Assembly (NCBI RefSeq): GCF_008704655.1
Contig: NZ_CP023688.1
Coordinates: 3,534,001 to 3,598,000 of the forward strand
Direction: 5' to 3'
DNA from: Streptomyces rimosus
GTDB taxonomy: Bacteria; Actinomycetota; Actinomycetes; Streptomycetales; Streptomycetaceae
Length of the DNA stretch: 64,000 bases
How positions within the stretch are numbered: position 1 is the stretch's first letter; every line of letters starts with the position of its first letter. Shown here piece by piece: positions 42,001-50,126 of this stretch. The notes below the pieces were generated by a model, which ran no database searches, had not been told where the DNA came from, and worked only from the letters and a program-made list of their open reading frames with translations. Both the position numbers and the translations under genes were made by a program.

Positions 42001-43431
42001 ATGACCTTCGAATACGCACCGGCGCCCGAGTCACGCGCCGTCGTCGACATCGCGCCGTCCTACGGGCTGTTCATCGACGGCGAGTTCGCCGACGCGGCCG
42101 GCGGCAAGGTCTTCAAGACCGTCTCGCCCGCGAACGAGGAGGTCCTCTCCGAGGTCGCGCAGGCGTCCGCCGAGGACGTGGACCGCGCCGTCAAGGCCGC
42201 CCGCAAGGCGTTCGAGAAGTGGTCGGCGCTGCCCGGCGCCGAGCGCGCCAAGTACCTCTTCCGCATCGCCCGCCTCATCCAGGAGCGCTCGCGCGAGCTG
42301 GCCGTCCTGGAGTCGCTGGACAACGGCAAGCCGATCCGCGAGTCCCGCGACTCGGACCTGCCGCTGGTCGCCGCCCACTTCTTCTACTACGCGGGCTGGG
42401 CCGACAAGCTCGGCCACGCGGGCTACGGCGCCGACCCGAAGCCGCTGGGCGTGGCGGGCCAGGTCATCCCGTGGAACTTCCCGCTGCTGATGCTGGCGTG
42501 GAAGATCGCCCCGGCGCTGGCCTGCGGCAACACCGTCGTCCTCAAGCCCGCCGAGACCACCCCGCTGTCCGCGCTGTTCTTCGCGGACATCTGCCGCCAG
42601 GCGGGCCTGCCGAAGGGTGTCGTCAACATCCTCACCGGCGACGGCTCGACCGGCGCCGAGCTGGTCGCGCACCCGGACGTGAACAAGGTCGCCTTCACCG
42701 GTTCGACCGAGGTCGGCAAGGCCATCGCCCGTACCGTCGCCGGTACGGACAAGAAGCTCACCCTGGAGCTGGGCGGCAAGGCCGCGAACATCGTCTTCGA
42801 CGACGCGCCGATCGACCAGGCCGTCGAGGGCATCGTCAACGGCATCTTCTTCAACCAGGGCCATGTGTGCTGCGCGGGCTCGCGCCTGCTGGTGCAGGAG
42901 TCCGTGCAGGACGAGCTGCTGGAGGCGCTCAAGCGCCGGATGAGCACGCTGCGCGTCGGCGACCCGCTGGACAAGAACACCGACATCGGCGCGATCAACT
43001 CCGCCGAGCAGCTGGCCCGCATCAAGGAGCTGGCCGACGCGGGCGAGTCCGAGGGCGCCGAGCGCTGGGCCCCGGCCTGCGAACTGCCCGACGCGGGCTA
43101 CTGGTTCGCGCCGACGCTGTTCACCGGCGTCACCCAGGCCCACCGCATCGCCCAGGAGGAGATCTTCGGGCCGGTGCTGTCGGTGCTGACCTTCCGTACG
43201 CCGGAAGAGGCGGTGGCCAAGGCCAACAACACCCCCTACGGGCTGTCGGCGGGCGTCTGGACGGAGAAGGGCTCGCGCATCCTGTGGATGGCGAACAAGC
43301 TCCGGGCGGGCATCGTCTGGTCCAACACGTTCAACAAGTTCGACCCGGCCTCGCCGTTCGGCGGCTACAAGGAGTCGGGCTTCGGCCGCGAGGGCGGCCG
43401 GCACGGTCTGGAGGCGTACCTCGATGTCTGA
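42001..43431 (+). CDS. aldehyde dehydrogenase
   Basis: This 476-residue NAD(P)-dependent ALDH is complete: the cofactor fold has FTGSTEVGKAI, the general base Glu lies in ELGGKAANIV, the catalytic Cys in NQGHVCCAGSRLL, and EEIFGPVLSV follows. It starts two bases after the deoC stop, so it probably removes the acetaldehyde made by DeoC to acetate. It resembles the first half of the two-domain ALDH16 proteins. The next gene overlaps by 8 bp. Confidence 0.92.
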   Translation: MTFEYAPAPESRAVVDIAPSYGLFIDGEFADAAGGKVFKTVSPANEEVLSEVAQASAEDVDRAVKAARKAFEKWSALPGAERAKYLFRIARLIQERSRELAVLESLDNGKPIRESRDSDLPLVAAHFFYYAGWADKLGHAGYGADPKPLGVAGQVIPWNFPLLMLAWKIAPALACGNTVVLKPAETTPLSALFFADICRQAGLPKGVVNILTGDGSTGAELVAHPDVNKVAFTGSTEVGKAIARTVAGTDKKLTLELGGKAANIVFDDAPIDQAVEGIVNGIFFNQGHVCCAGSRLLVQESVQDELLEALKRRMSTLRVGDPLDKNTDIGAINSAEQLARIKELADAGESEGAERWAPACELPDAGYWFAPTLFTGVTQAHRIAQEEIFGPVLSVLTFRTPEEAVAKANNTPYGLSAGVWTEKGSRILWMANKLRAGIVWSNTFNKFDPASPFGGYKESGFGREGGRHGLEAYLDV

Positions 43432-44290
43432 TCGCTTGAGCGTTCTCAAGACCTACAAGCTGTACGTCGGGGGCAAGTTCCCCCGGTCCGAGAGCGGGCG
43501 GGTGTACGAGGTGACGGACTCCAAGGGCAACTGGCTCGCCAACGCGCCCCTGTCGTCCCGCAAGGACGCCCGGGACGCCGTGGTCGCGGCGCGCAAGGCG
43601 TTCGGCGGCTGGTCCGGCGCCACGGCCTACAACCGCGGCCAGATCCTCTACCGCGTCGCGGAGATGCTGGAGGGCCGCCGCGAGCAGTTCGCCGCGGAGG
43701 TCGCCGAGGCCGAGGGCCTGTCGAAGGCCAAGGCGGCGGCGCAGGTGGACGCGGCGATCGACCGCTGGGTCTGGTACGCGGGCTGGTCCGACAAGGTCGC
43801 CCAGATCGCGGGCGCCGCGAACCCGGTGGCCGGGCCGTACTTCAACCTGTCCTCGCCGGAGCCGACCGGCGTGGTCGCCGTACTGGCGCCGCAGGAGTCG
43901 TCGTTCCTCGGCCTGGTGTCGGTGATCGCCCCGGCGATCGTCACGGGCAACACGGTCGTGGTCGTCACGAGCGAGAAGGCCCCGCTGCCCGCGCTGTCGC
44001 TGGGCGAGGTGCTGGCCACCTCCGACCTGCCGGGCGGCGTGGTCAACATCCTGTCCGGACGCGTCAACGAGCTGGGCGGGCCGCTGGCCGCGCACCAGGA
44101 CGTCAACGCGATCGACCTGGCGGGCGCCGCGGCCGACGCGGAGCTGGTCAAGGCGCTGGAGACGGCCGCGGCCGACAACCTCAAGCGGGTCCTGCGCCCG
44201 CGCGCCGTGGACTGGACCGCCGACCCCGGTACGGAGCGGATGCTGGCCTTCCTGGAGACCAAGACCGTCTGGCACCCGATGGGCGTCTGA
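43424..44290 (+). CDS. truncated, catalytically dead aldehyde dehydrogenase homologue
   Basis: This 288-residue protein covers only the NAD-binding half and part of the catalytic domain of an ALDH. The conserved K-P-A/S-E becomes VTSEKAP, the region with the catalytic Cys is missing, and the end is short. It overlaps the full ALDH gene by 8 bp, so both are made together. Vertebrate ALDH16A1 fuses an active and a Cys-less ALDH domain; here the pair is encoded by two genes, so this may be a regulatory or structural subunit. Confidence 0.82.
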   Translation: MSDRLSVLKTYKLYVGGKFPRSESGRVYEVTDSKGNWLANAPLSSRKDARDAVVAARKAFGGWSGATAYNRGQILYRVAEMLEGRREQFAAEVAEAEGLSKAKAAAQVDAAIDRWVWYAGWSDKVAQIAGAANPVAGPYFNLSSPEPTGVVAVLAPQESSFLGLVSVIAPAIVTGNTVVVVTSEKAPLPALSLGEVLATSDLPGGVVNILSGRVNELGGPLAAHQDVNAIDLAGAAADAELVKALETAAADNLKRVLRPRAVDWTADPGTERMLAFLETKTVWHPMGV

Positions 44291-44323
44291 CCCTCCGTCC
44301 CCCAGGCCCCGCGCCGAAACGCT

Positions 44324-44359
44324 TCCGCCCGCCCCCATCCGTCCGTGGGGGCGGGCGGA
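44324..44359. terminator. terminator between convergent genes
   Basis: TCCGCCCGCCCCCA at 44324-44337 pairs perfectly (14 bp) with 44346-44359, with an 8-nt loop. It lies 34 bp after the dead-ALDH stop and serves the convergent secreted protein gene too. Confidence 0.8.
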
Positions 44360-44387
44360 CCGCGTTCCGCGCCGTGTTCCGGCGTCC

Positions 44388-44786
44388 TCAGCCGGGCAGC
44401 AGGCCCACGATCGCGCCCGCCAGCGGCAGGTCCTCCAGCGCTCCGCCGCCCGCGAGCGGGCCCGTGACGAGCCCCGTGGTCAGCGGCTTGAAGTCGGCGA
44501 TCTGGGTGCCGATCGTGTTGTTCAGCGGGTCCGCCGCGGTCCCGGACAGCGGGTCCAGCTTGAGCTTCTTGACCGGCCCGAGGCCGCCCGCCAGGGAGTG
44601 CAGCAGCGCTCCCGTCACCGCCTGGCGGGTCCGCGCGGCTTTGTCGCCGTGCCCGGGGGCCGCCGCGCCCGCCGGCGCCGCACCGGCCGCCACGAGGGCG
44701 GTACCGGCCACCGAGAGCGCCAGCCCGACGCGCAGGGCGGAGAGCGGTACGCGGCGCCGGTGCCGGGGACGTGCGTGTGAGGCCAT
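44388..44786 (-). CDS. small secreted protein
   Basis: This 132-residue protein has a basic N-terminus (HARPRHRRR), a hydrophobic core and an Ala-rich cleavage region (APAGAAA, about 40). The mature part is Gly/Leu-rich with DPLSGTAADPLNNTIGTQIADFKPLTTGLVTGPLAGGGAL, a pattern common in short streptomycete exported proteins. The function is unknown. ATG 44786 has AGGTGG upstream. Its C-terminus is hydrophobic (LPLAGAIVGLLPG) and may help assembly at the cell surface. Confidence 0.7.
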   Translation of the reverse strand: MASHARPRHRRRVPLSALRVGLALSVAGTALVAAGAAPAGAAAPGHGDKAARTRQAVTGALLHSLAGGLGPVKKLKLDPLSGTAADPLNNTIGTQIADFKPLTTGLVTGPLAGGGALEDLPLAGAIVGLLPG

Positions 44787-44926
44787 GTGCCACCTGCCTG
44801 TGCGTAAGCGAAGTAACGATATGTGCGTAATCGAATGATTCCGTAGCGTAGTTGAGTGATGCGGGCCCGTTCCAGCGCAGCCGCGCCGGGTAACCCTCAC
44901 GGCCCAATGCGCGACAATGGCTCCCC

Positions 44927-45592
44927 GTGAGCTCCCACTCCTCGCCCCGGCCGCCCGCCGCCCGCGTCGTCCTGCTGACCGGCCCCTCCGGCTCCGGCAA
45001 GTCGTCCCTCGCCGCCCGCACCGGCCTGCCCGTCCTCAACCTCGACGACTTCTACAAGGAGCACGCGGACCCGACGCTGCCGGCGCTGCCCGACGGCGGC
45101 GGCATCGACTGGGACTCGCCGCTCTCGTGGAACGCGGACGACGCCGTCGCCGCGATCGAGGAACTGTGCCGTACGGGGCGTACGGCCGTACCGGTGTACG
45201 ACATCGCCGCCAGCGCGCGGACCGGGGAAACGGTTCTGGACCGTGGGGACGCGCCCGTGTTCATCGCGGAGGGCGTCTTCGCGGCGGACATCGCGGAGCG
45301 CTGCCGCGCGGCCGGGCTGCTGGCCGACGCGCTGTGCCTGCGCGGCCGCCCCACCACGACCTTCCGGCGGCGGCTGGTCCGCGACCTGCGCGAGGGCCGC
45401 AAGCCGGTACTGGTGCTGCTGCGCCGCGGACTGCGGCTGCTGCGCGCCGAACGCGGGATCGTCGCCCGGCACACCGCGCTGGGCGCCCACCCGTGCGCCA
45501 GGCCGGAGGCGCTGGCGCGGATCGCGGCGGCGCGGACCGCGGACGCCGGGGCCGGTCACGCCGTCGCGAAAACCGCGGAAGTCTGCGCCTGA
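44927..45592 (+). CDS. uridine kinase-like P-loop kinase
   Basis: This 221-residue protein has the Walker A loop LLTGPSGSGKSSLAARTG, then LNLDDFYKEHADPTLPALPDG (the Asp/Phe/Tyr/Lys substrate loop of uridine kinases), VPVYDIA and a helical lid with RRRLVRDLREGR. It should phosphorylate uridine/cytidine or a related small molecule. It fits the nucleoside salvage genes around it. GTG 44927 has no clear ribosome-binding site. A hairpin follows at 45601-45625. Confidence 0.82.
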   Translation: MSSHSSPRPPAARVVLLTGPSGSGKSSLAARTGLPVLNLDDFYKEHADPTLPALPDGGGIDWDSPLSWNADDAVAAIEELCRTGRTAVPVYDIAASARTGETVLDRGDAPVFIAEGVFAADIAERCRAAGLLADALCLRGRPTTTFRRRLVRDLREGRKPVLVLLRRGLRLLRAERGIVARHTALGAHPCARPEALARIAAARTADAGAGHAVAKTAEVCA

Positions 45593-45600
45593 ACGGAGCG

Positions 45601-45625
45601 CGGGGCCCGCGCATCGCGGACCCCG
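45601..45625 (+). terminator. terminator after the uridine kinase-like gene
   Basis: An 11-bp stem with one mismatch (45601-45611 with 45615-45625) has a 3-nt loop and starts 9 bp after the stop. Confidence 0.6.
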
Positions 45626-45686
45626 TGAACGGCGAAGGAGCGGATTCGCGCCGTACCCCCCGGCCGGCCGAACCCGCTCCTCATCT

Positions 45687-45720
45687 CCCCCGTATCCCCC
45701 GATTTCCCCCGTATCCCCCC
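45687..45720 (-). other. G-quadruplex motif downstream of sigQ
   Basis: The minus strand carries four G runs of 5-6 bases (45720-45715, 45710-45706, 45700-45696, 45691-45687) separated by loops of 4, 5 and 4 bases. They lie 46 bp downstream of the sigQ stop, within its expected 3' end, in an otherwise pyrimidine-rich plus-strand tract (about 45677-45765). A quadruplex here could form in DNA or in the sigQ mRNA. Confidence 0.6.
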
Positions 45721-45765
45721 TCGGGTCCCTCTCTTCCTCGCTCCCCCGTCGTCCCTTCCCCGCCC

Positions 45766-46563
45766 TCAGGCCACCAGCTCGCCGAAGGACTCCTGCTCGT
45801 CACGGCCGAGGCTGAGCGCCTCGTCCTCGCGCAGCCGGCGCAGCGAGCGCCAGATGCTGGACTTGACCGTGCCGACACTGATGCCGAGGATGTCCGCGAT
45901 CTCCGGGTCCGTGCGGCCCTCGTAGTAGCGCAGCACCAGCATCGTGCGCTGCGTCTCCGGCAGCCGGGCCAGCGCCTGCCACAGCACCGCGCGCAGCTCC
46001 GTGCCGCGCATCGCGTCCGTGTCACCGGCCGTCTCCGGCAGCTCCTCGGTCGGGTACTCGTTCAGCTTGCGGCGGCGCCAGGCGCTGATGTGCAGATTGG
46101 TCATCGTGCGGCGCAGGTAGCCCCCCAGCGCCGCCTTGTCGCTGATCCGGTCCCACGCCCGGTAGGTCGAGAACAGCGCGCTCTGCAGCAGGTCCTCGGC
46201 CTCGAAGCGGTCACCGGTCAGGTGGTAGGCGGTGGCGTACAGGGAAGCGCGGCGTTCCTGGACGTAGGCGGTGAACGCCGCGGCGGCGTCCCCCGTTTCC
46301 TCCGCCTGCGACGCGGAGCGCCGTTCCCCCGTACCTTCCCTGTACGCCGTCCCCCCGGCGGAACCGGTGTCTCCCCCGTCGGTTCCGCGTCCCCCGTCGC
46401 GCTGCGTCATCGCGTCGATCGCGACCATGTAAGGAATGCGATGACGCCCGGTGCCGCGAGCGCACCCCCGCCCGCCCACGGCACCGGACTTCTCGGTGGT
46501 CCGGCCGATGTCGTGCAGACGCGTGATGACTGCGCTGGTCGTGGTGCTGTGCAGTGTGTTCAT
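45766..46563 (-). CDS. sigQ: ECF-type sigma factor SigQ
   Basis: This 265-residue sigma factor starts MNTLHSTTTSAVITRLHDIGR, a long N-terminal extension (1-100) typical of SigQ, then sigma region 2 (TAYVQERRASLYATAYHLTGDRFEAEDLLQSALFSTYRAW) and region 4 (LPETQRTMLVLRYYEGRTDPEIADILGISVGTVKSSIWRSLRRLR). In S. coelicolor SigQ counters the antibiotic-activating effect of AfsQ1/Q2, and AfsQ1 drives its expression. The divergent arrangement is kept here. ATG 46563 is the start. Confidence 0.9.
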   Translation of the reverse strand: MNTLHSTTTSAVITRLHDIGRTTEKSGAVGGRGCARGTGRHRIPYMVAIDAMTQRDGGRGTDGGDTGSAGGTAYREGTGERRSASQAEETGDAAAAFTAYVQERRASLYATAYHLTGDRFEAEDLLQSALFSTYRAWDRISDKAALGGYLRRTMTNLHISAWRRRKLNEYPTEELPETAGDTDAMRGTELRAVLWQALARLPETQRTMLVLRYYEGRTDPEIADILGISVGTVKSSIWRSLRRLREDEALSLGRDEQESFGELVA

Positions 46564-46652
46564 CGCGCGCCCCCGTTCGGTAGACCCTGCTTGCTTCGGT
46601 TCGTGATGGGAAAAAGCCTGCCGGAGCAGTTTCATGACGCTGTCCGCCGTCT

Positions 46653-46668
46653 GTCACAGCCCTGTCAC
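46653..46668. promoter_or_regulatory. AfsQ1-type binding site
   Basis: GTCAC-AGCCCT-GTCAC (46653-46668) matches the published AfsQ1 pattern GTnAC-N6-GTnAC. It lies between sigQ and afsQ1, about 90 bp upstream of the sigQ ATG, where AfsQ1 is expected to activate sigQ. Confidence 0.7.
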
Positions 46669-46749
46669 AGGGGCGGGCCGGGGGTGCGGGCACCGCGCCA
46701 GGACCGCGCAGGTCGAAGTCCTGGTCCCCCATGGGCCAGAATGGCCGAC

Positions 46750-47427
46750 GTGCCTTTCCTGTTGCTGATCGAGGACGACGACGCCATCCGCACGGCCCTC
46801 GAACTCTCGCTGTCCCGCCAGGGTCACCGTGTGGTGACCGCGGCGACGGGCGAGGACGGCCTGAAGCTGCTGCGCGAGCAGCGCCCGGACCTGATCGTGC
46901 TGGACGTGATGCTCCCGGGCATCGACGGTTTCGAGGTGTGCCGGCGGATCAGGCGGACGGACCAGCTGCCCATCATCCTGCTGACCGCGCGCAACGACGA
47001 CATCGACGTGGTGGTCGGGCTGGAGTCGGGCGCGGACGACTACGTGGTCAAGCCGGTGCAGGGCCGGGTGCTGGACGCCCGTATCCGGGCCGTGCTGCGG
47101 CGCGGGGAGCGCGAGTCCAACGACGCGGCGACCTTCGGCTCGCTGGTCATCGACCGCTCGGCGATGACGGTCACCAAGAACGGCGAGGATCTGCAACTGA
47201 CACCCACCGAGCTGCGGTTGCTGCTGGAGCTCAGCCGCCGCCCCGGCCAGGCGCTGTCCCGGCAGCAGCTGCTGCGCCTGGTGTGGGAGCACGACTACCT
47301 GGGTGACTCGCGGCTGGTGGACGCGTGCGTGCAGCGGCTGCGCGCGAAGGTGGAGGACGTACCGTCCTCGCCGACCTTGATCCGTACGGTCCGCGGTGTC
47401 GGCTACCGGCTGGACACCCCGCAGTGA
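46750..47427 (+). CDS. afsQ1: response regulator AfsQ1
   Basis: This 225-residue OmpR-family regulator has a receiver domain (acidic pair EDDD, phospho-acceptor Asp in LIVLDVMLPGIDGFE about residue 50, Lys in VVKPVQ) and a winged-helix DNA-binding domain (LQLTPTELRLLLELSRRPGQALSRQQLL). The sequence is nearly the same as S. coelicolor AfsQ1, which activates act, red and cda clusters in response to nitrogen status. GTG 46750 gives exactly the length I recall for that protein; ATG 46741 is possible. It overlaps afsQ2 by four bases (GTGA). Confidence 0.95.
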   Translation: MPFLLLIEDDDAIRTALELSLSRQGHRVVTAATGEDGLKLLREQRPDLIVLDVMLPGIDGFEVCRRIRRTDQLPIILLTARNDDIDVVVGLESGADDYVVKPVQGRVLDARIRAVLRRGERESNDAATFGSLVIDRSAMTVTKNGEDLQLTPTELRLLLELSRRPGQALSRQQLLRLVWEHDYLGDSRLVDACVQRLRAKVEDVPSSPTLIRTVRGVGYRLDTPQ

Positions 47428-49388
47428 CCGAACGCTCGACCGGTCCGGACCCGGACCGTACGGACGGCCCGCGGGACACGGCCCGGCCGGGCAGGGACAG
47501 GAAGGACAGGGACGTGGGGGGCCGTACGGGCACCGACGGCGCGGGTGCCGGGCGGACGGACGGGCGTGCGGGCGGCCGTACGGCGGACGACACGGAGCGG
47601 ACCGCCGACGGCACGGCCGACGAGGGCGCGCCCGGACAGGAGCGCTCCTCGCTGCTCGTACGGTGCGTACGGGCGCTCGGCCTGCTGCGCTGGACCAGCC
47701 TGCGGCTGCGGCTGGTCTTCGTGTTCGCGCTGGTCGCGCTGACCGCGGCGGTCTCCGCCTCCGGCATCGCGTACTGGCTCAACCGCAACACGGTGCTGGA
47801 CCGCACCCAGAACTCCGCGCTCAACGACTTCCACAAGTCGCTGGAGGACAGCACCCGCTCGCTGCCGCTGCGCCCGCACTGCGCGGAGCTTCAGGACGCC
47901 GCGCGGCAGATGGCGGGCGGGCCGCAGAACTACGCCGTGCTGCTCGTCATGCGCGGCGCGGACGGCCGGCAGTGCGTCGCGACCACCGACAAGGACCTCT
48001 TCACGCTCAAGACGGTGCCGCAGTCGCTCCAGACCGCGGTCAACGAGAAGCGCGCGCTCGACGACGGCAACCGGGTGCCGTACCACATGTACTGGCAGCG
48101 CAAGGAGCTGCACGACACCCCGTACCTCGTCGCCGGTGCCCGGATGAACGGCGGCGGCCCGACCGGCTACATGCTCAAGTCGCTGGCCACCGAGCGTCAG
48201 GACCTGAACTCGCTGGCCTGGTCGCTGGGCATCGCCACCGCGCTGGCCCTGGTCGGCTCGGCGCTGCTGGCGCAGGCCGCCGCGACCACCGTGCTGCGGC
48301 CGGTGCAGCGCCTGGGCCACGCGGCCCGGCAGCTGGGCGAGGGGCGGCTGGACACCCGGCTGCGGGTGACCGGCACCGACGAGCTCGCCGACCTCTCCCG
48401 TACGTTCAACCGCACCGCCGAGCGGCTGGAGCAGCGGGTGGCCGAGCTGAGCGGGCGGGAGGCGGCGTCCCGCCGCTTCGTCGCCGACATGTCGCACGAG
48501 CTGCGCACGCCGCTGACGGCCATCACCGCGGTCACCGAGGTGCTGGAGGAAGAGGAGGACTCCCTCGACCCGATGATCGCGCCCGCGGTGAAGCTGGTGG
48601 TCAGCGAGACCCGGCGGCTGAACGACCTGGTGGAGAACCTCATGGAGGTCACCCGCTTCGACGCGGGGACGGCACGGCTGGTGCAGGACGACGTGGACGT
48701 GGCGGACCAGGTGACCGCGTGCATCGACGCGCGGGCCTGGCTGGACGCGGTCGAGCTGGACGCCGAGCGCGGCATCGTGGCCCGTCTGGACCCGCGCCGC
48801 CTCGACGTCATCCTCGCCAACCTCATCGGCAACGCGCTCAAGCACGGCGGCTCGCCGGTCCGGGTGTCCGTACGGACCCAGGCCACGCCGGAGGGCGAGG
48901 ACCTGCTGATCCGGGTACGCGACCACGGCCCCGGCATCCCGCAGGAGGTCCTGCCGCACGTCTTCGACCGCTTCTACAAGGCGAGCGCGTCCCGGCCGCG
49001 GTCGGAGGGCAGCGGCCTGGGCCTGTCGATCGCCCTGGAGAACGCGCACATCCACGGTGGCGAGATCACCGCCGCGAACTCGCCGGAGGGCGGCGCGGTC
49101 TTCACGCTGCGGCTGCCGGTGGGGACCGGCGGGGCTGCGGAGGAGGGGCAGGAGGACGGGCAGGGGGCTGCGCAGGGCGTCGCGCAGGGGACCGCGCAGG
49201 AGGCGCCGAAGGCGCCGGAGACGCCGGAGACGCCGGAGACGCCGGACGGGACCGCTGTATCGGAGCGTGCGGAGGACGCGACCCCGGGTACGGGCTCCGC
49301 ACCCGGCCCCGGCTCCGACCCCGACGCCGCCCCGGACTCCGGACCCGACTCAGGCCCCCGCCGCAAGGAAGGCGGTGACCGCCGATGA
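47424..49388 (+). CDS. afsQ2: sensor histidine kinase AfsQ2
   Basis: This 654-residue membrane kinase has a low-complexity N-terminus of about 80 residues, a first membrane helix (about 93-118), an extracytoplasmic sensor domain with conserved Cys (PHCAEL, GRQCVA), a second helix (about 258-280), HAMP, and HisKA/HATPase with phospho-His in FVADMSHELRTPLTAI and boxes NLIGNALKHGG, DHGPGIP and SEGSGLGLSIA. The C-terminal 110 residues are a disordered tail with Gly/Gln repeats and PET repeats from 9-bp DNA repeats, longer than usual. It phosphorylates AfsQ1; the signal is related to glutamate or nitrogen status. A lipoprotein gene overlaps its end. Confidence 0.93.
   Translation: MTERSTGPDPDRTDGPRDTARPGRDRKDRDVGGRTGTDGAGAGRTDGRAGGRTADDTERTADGTADEGAPGQERSSLLVRCVRALGLLRWTSLRLRLVFVFALVALTAAVSASGIAYWLNRNTVLDRTQNSALNDFHKSLEDSTRSLPLRPHCAELQDAARQMAGGPQNYAVLLVMRGADGRQCVATTDKDLFTLKTVPQSLQTAVNEKRALDDGNRVPYHMYWQRKELHDTPYLVAGARMNGGGPTGYMLKSLATERQDLNSLAWSLGIATALALVGSALLAQAAATTVLRPVQRLGHAARQLGEGRLDTRLRVTGTDELADLSRTFNRTAERLEQRVAELSGREAASRRFVADMSHELRTPLTAITAVTEVLEEEEDSLDPMIAPAVKLVVSETRRLNDLVENLMEVTRFDAGTARLVQDDVDVADQVTACIDARAWLDAVELDAERGIVARLDPRRLDVILANLIGNALKHGGSPVRVSVRTQATPEGEDLLIRVRDHGPGIPQEVLPHVFDRFYKASASRPRSEGSGLGLSIALENAHIHGGEITAANSPEGGAVFTLRLPVGTGGAAEEGQEDGQGAAQGVAQGTAQEAPKAPETPETPETPDGTAVSERAEDATPGTGSAPGPGSDPDAAPDSGPDSGPRRKEGGDRR
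49208..49250 (+). repeat. 9-bp repeats in the afsQ2 tail
   Basis: The unit CCGGAGACG recurs three to four times in tandem and encodes Pro-Glu-Thr repeats in the C-terminal tail of AfsQ2. Such a run may vary in copy number between strains. Confidence 0.7.
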
Positions 49389-50050
49389 CCTGGCTTCCCC
49401 GGCGCACCCCCACCCCGTCCGGCCGTCGGCCCGGCTCCCGCCCCCGGGCCGCCGCGCTGGCCGCCGTGGCCCTGGCCGCCCTCGTACCGGCCCTCGCGAG
49501 CTGCGGCATCCGGGGTACGTCCGTACCGGTCGACGCCGGTGCCGCGCCCTCCCGCGTCAGCTGCAAGGTTCCTGCGGGCTCGGTGGCCCCGGCCCAGCCG
49601 GACAGTTCCCCGGTCACCCTCTATCTGGTGTGCAGTTCGACGCTGGCGCCGGTGGAGCGGACCGTGACGTATCCGAAGCAGCGGCCCGCCGACCGCCTCC
49701 AGGTGGCCCGTGCCCTGCTGGACGAGCTCCAGGAGCAGCCGGGGCCCGTCGAGGAGGAGGCCGGGTTCAGTACGGCGGTGCCCGAGGACCTGGAGGTGAG
49801 CGGGCCGCGCGCGGGCGATCCGCAGGAGGCGCTGCGGCTGAGCGTACGGCCGGAGGACCTGCCGTCCTTCGCGCTCGCCCAGCTCGCGTGCACGTTCGGC
49901 GAGAGCGGCGTCCTGGGCCGGACGCACGCCGCGGTGCTGGGCGGCCCCGGCGACGGTGACCCGCAGCGCTATGCCTGCTCGGCGGAGGTGCGTACGCACC
50001 CGGAGAGCGTGCCGGGCACCGCGTGGGGCAGCCCCGCACCGGGAAACTGA
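49385..50050 (+). CDS. lipoprotein of the afsQ operon
   Basis: This 221-residue protein has a basic N-terminus, hydrophobic core and lipobox LVPALASC (lipid Cys about 40). The exported domain has a few conserved Cys and helical segments (QVARALLDELQEQPG) resembling the GerMN-type lipoprotein partners of two-component systems. Its ATG overlaps the afsQ2 stop (ATGA), so it is made with the kinase and probably modulates its sensing outside the membrane. Confidence 0.82.
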   Translation: MTWLPRRTPTPSGRRPGSRPRAAALAAVALAALVPALASCGIRGTSVPVDAGAAPSRVSCKVPAGSVAPAQPDSSPVTLYLVCSSTLAPVERTVTYPKQRPADRLQVARALLDELQEQPGPVEEEAGFSTAVPEDLEVSGPRAGDPQEALRLSVRPEDLPSFALAQLACTFGESGVLGRTHAAVLGGPGDGDPQRYACSAEVRTHPESVPGTAWGSPAPGN

Positions 50051-50126
50051 GGGCTCCTTGAGGGCGGCGGGCAGGGTCACCGTTCCTTACGGAACCACGG
50101 CCGCGGGTAGGCGCGTCCTGGCCTGT

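Noticed and set aside
41269..43431. Fusion of deoC-region sequence to the aldehyde dehydrogenase as one long frame
   Set aside because: The upstream part is the shifted frame of deoC. The true ALDH starts at ATG 42001, two bases after the deoC stop, with a normal ALDH N-terminus.
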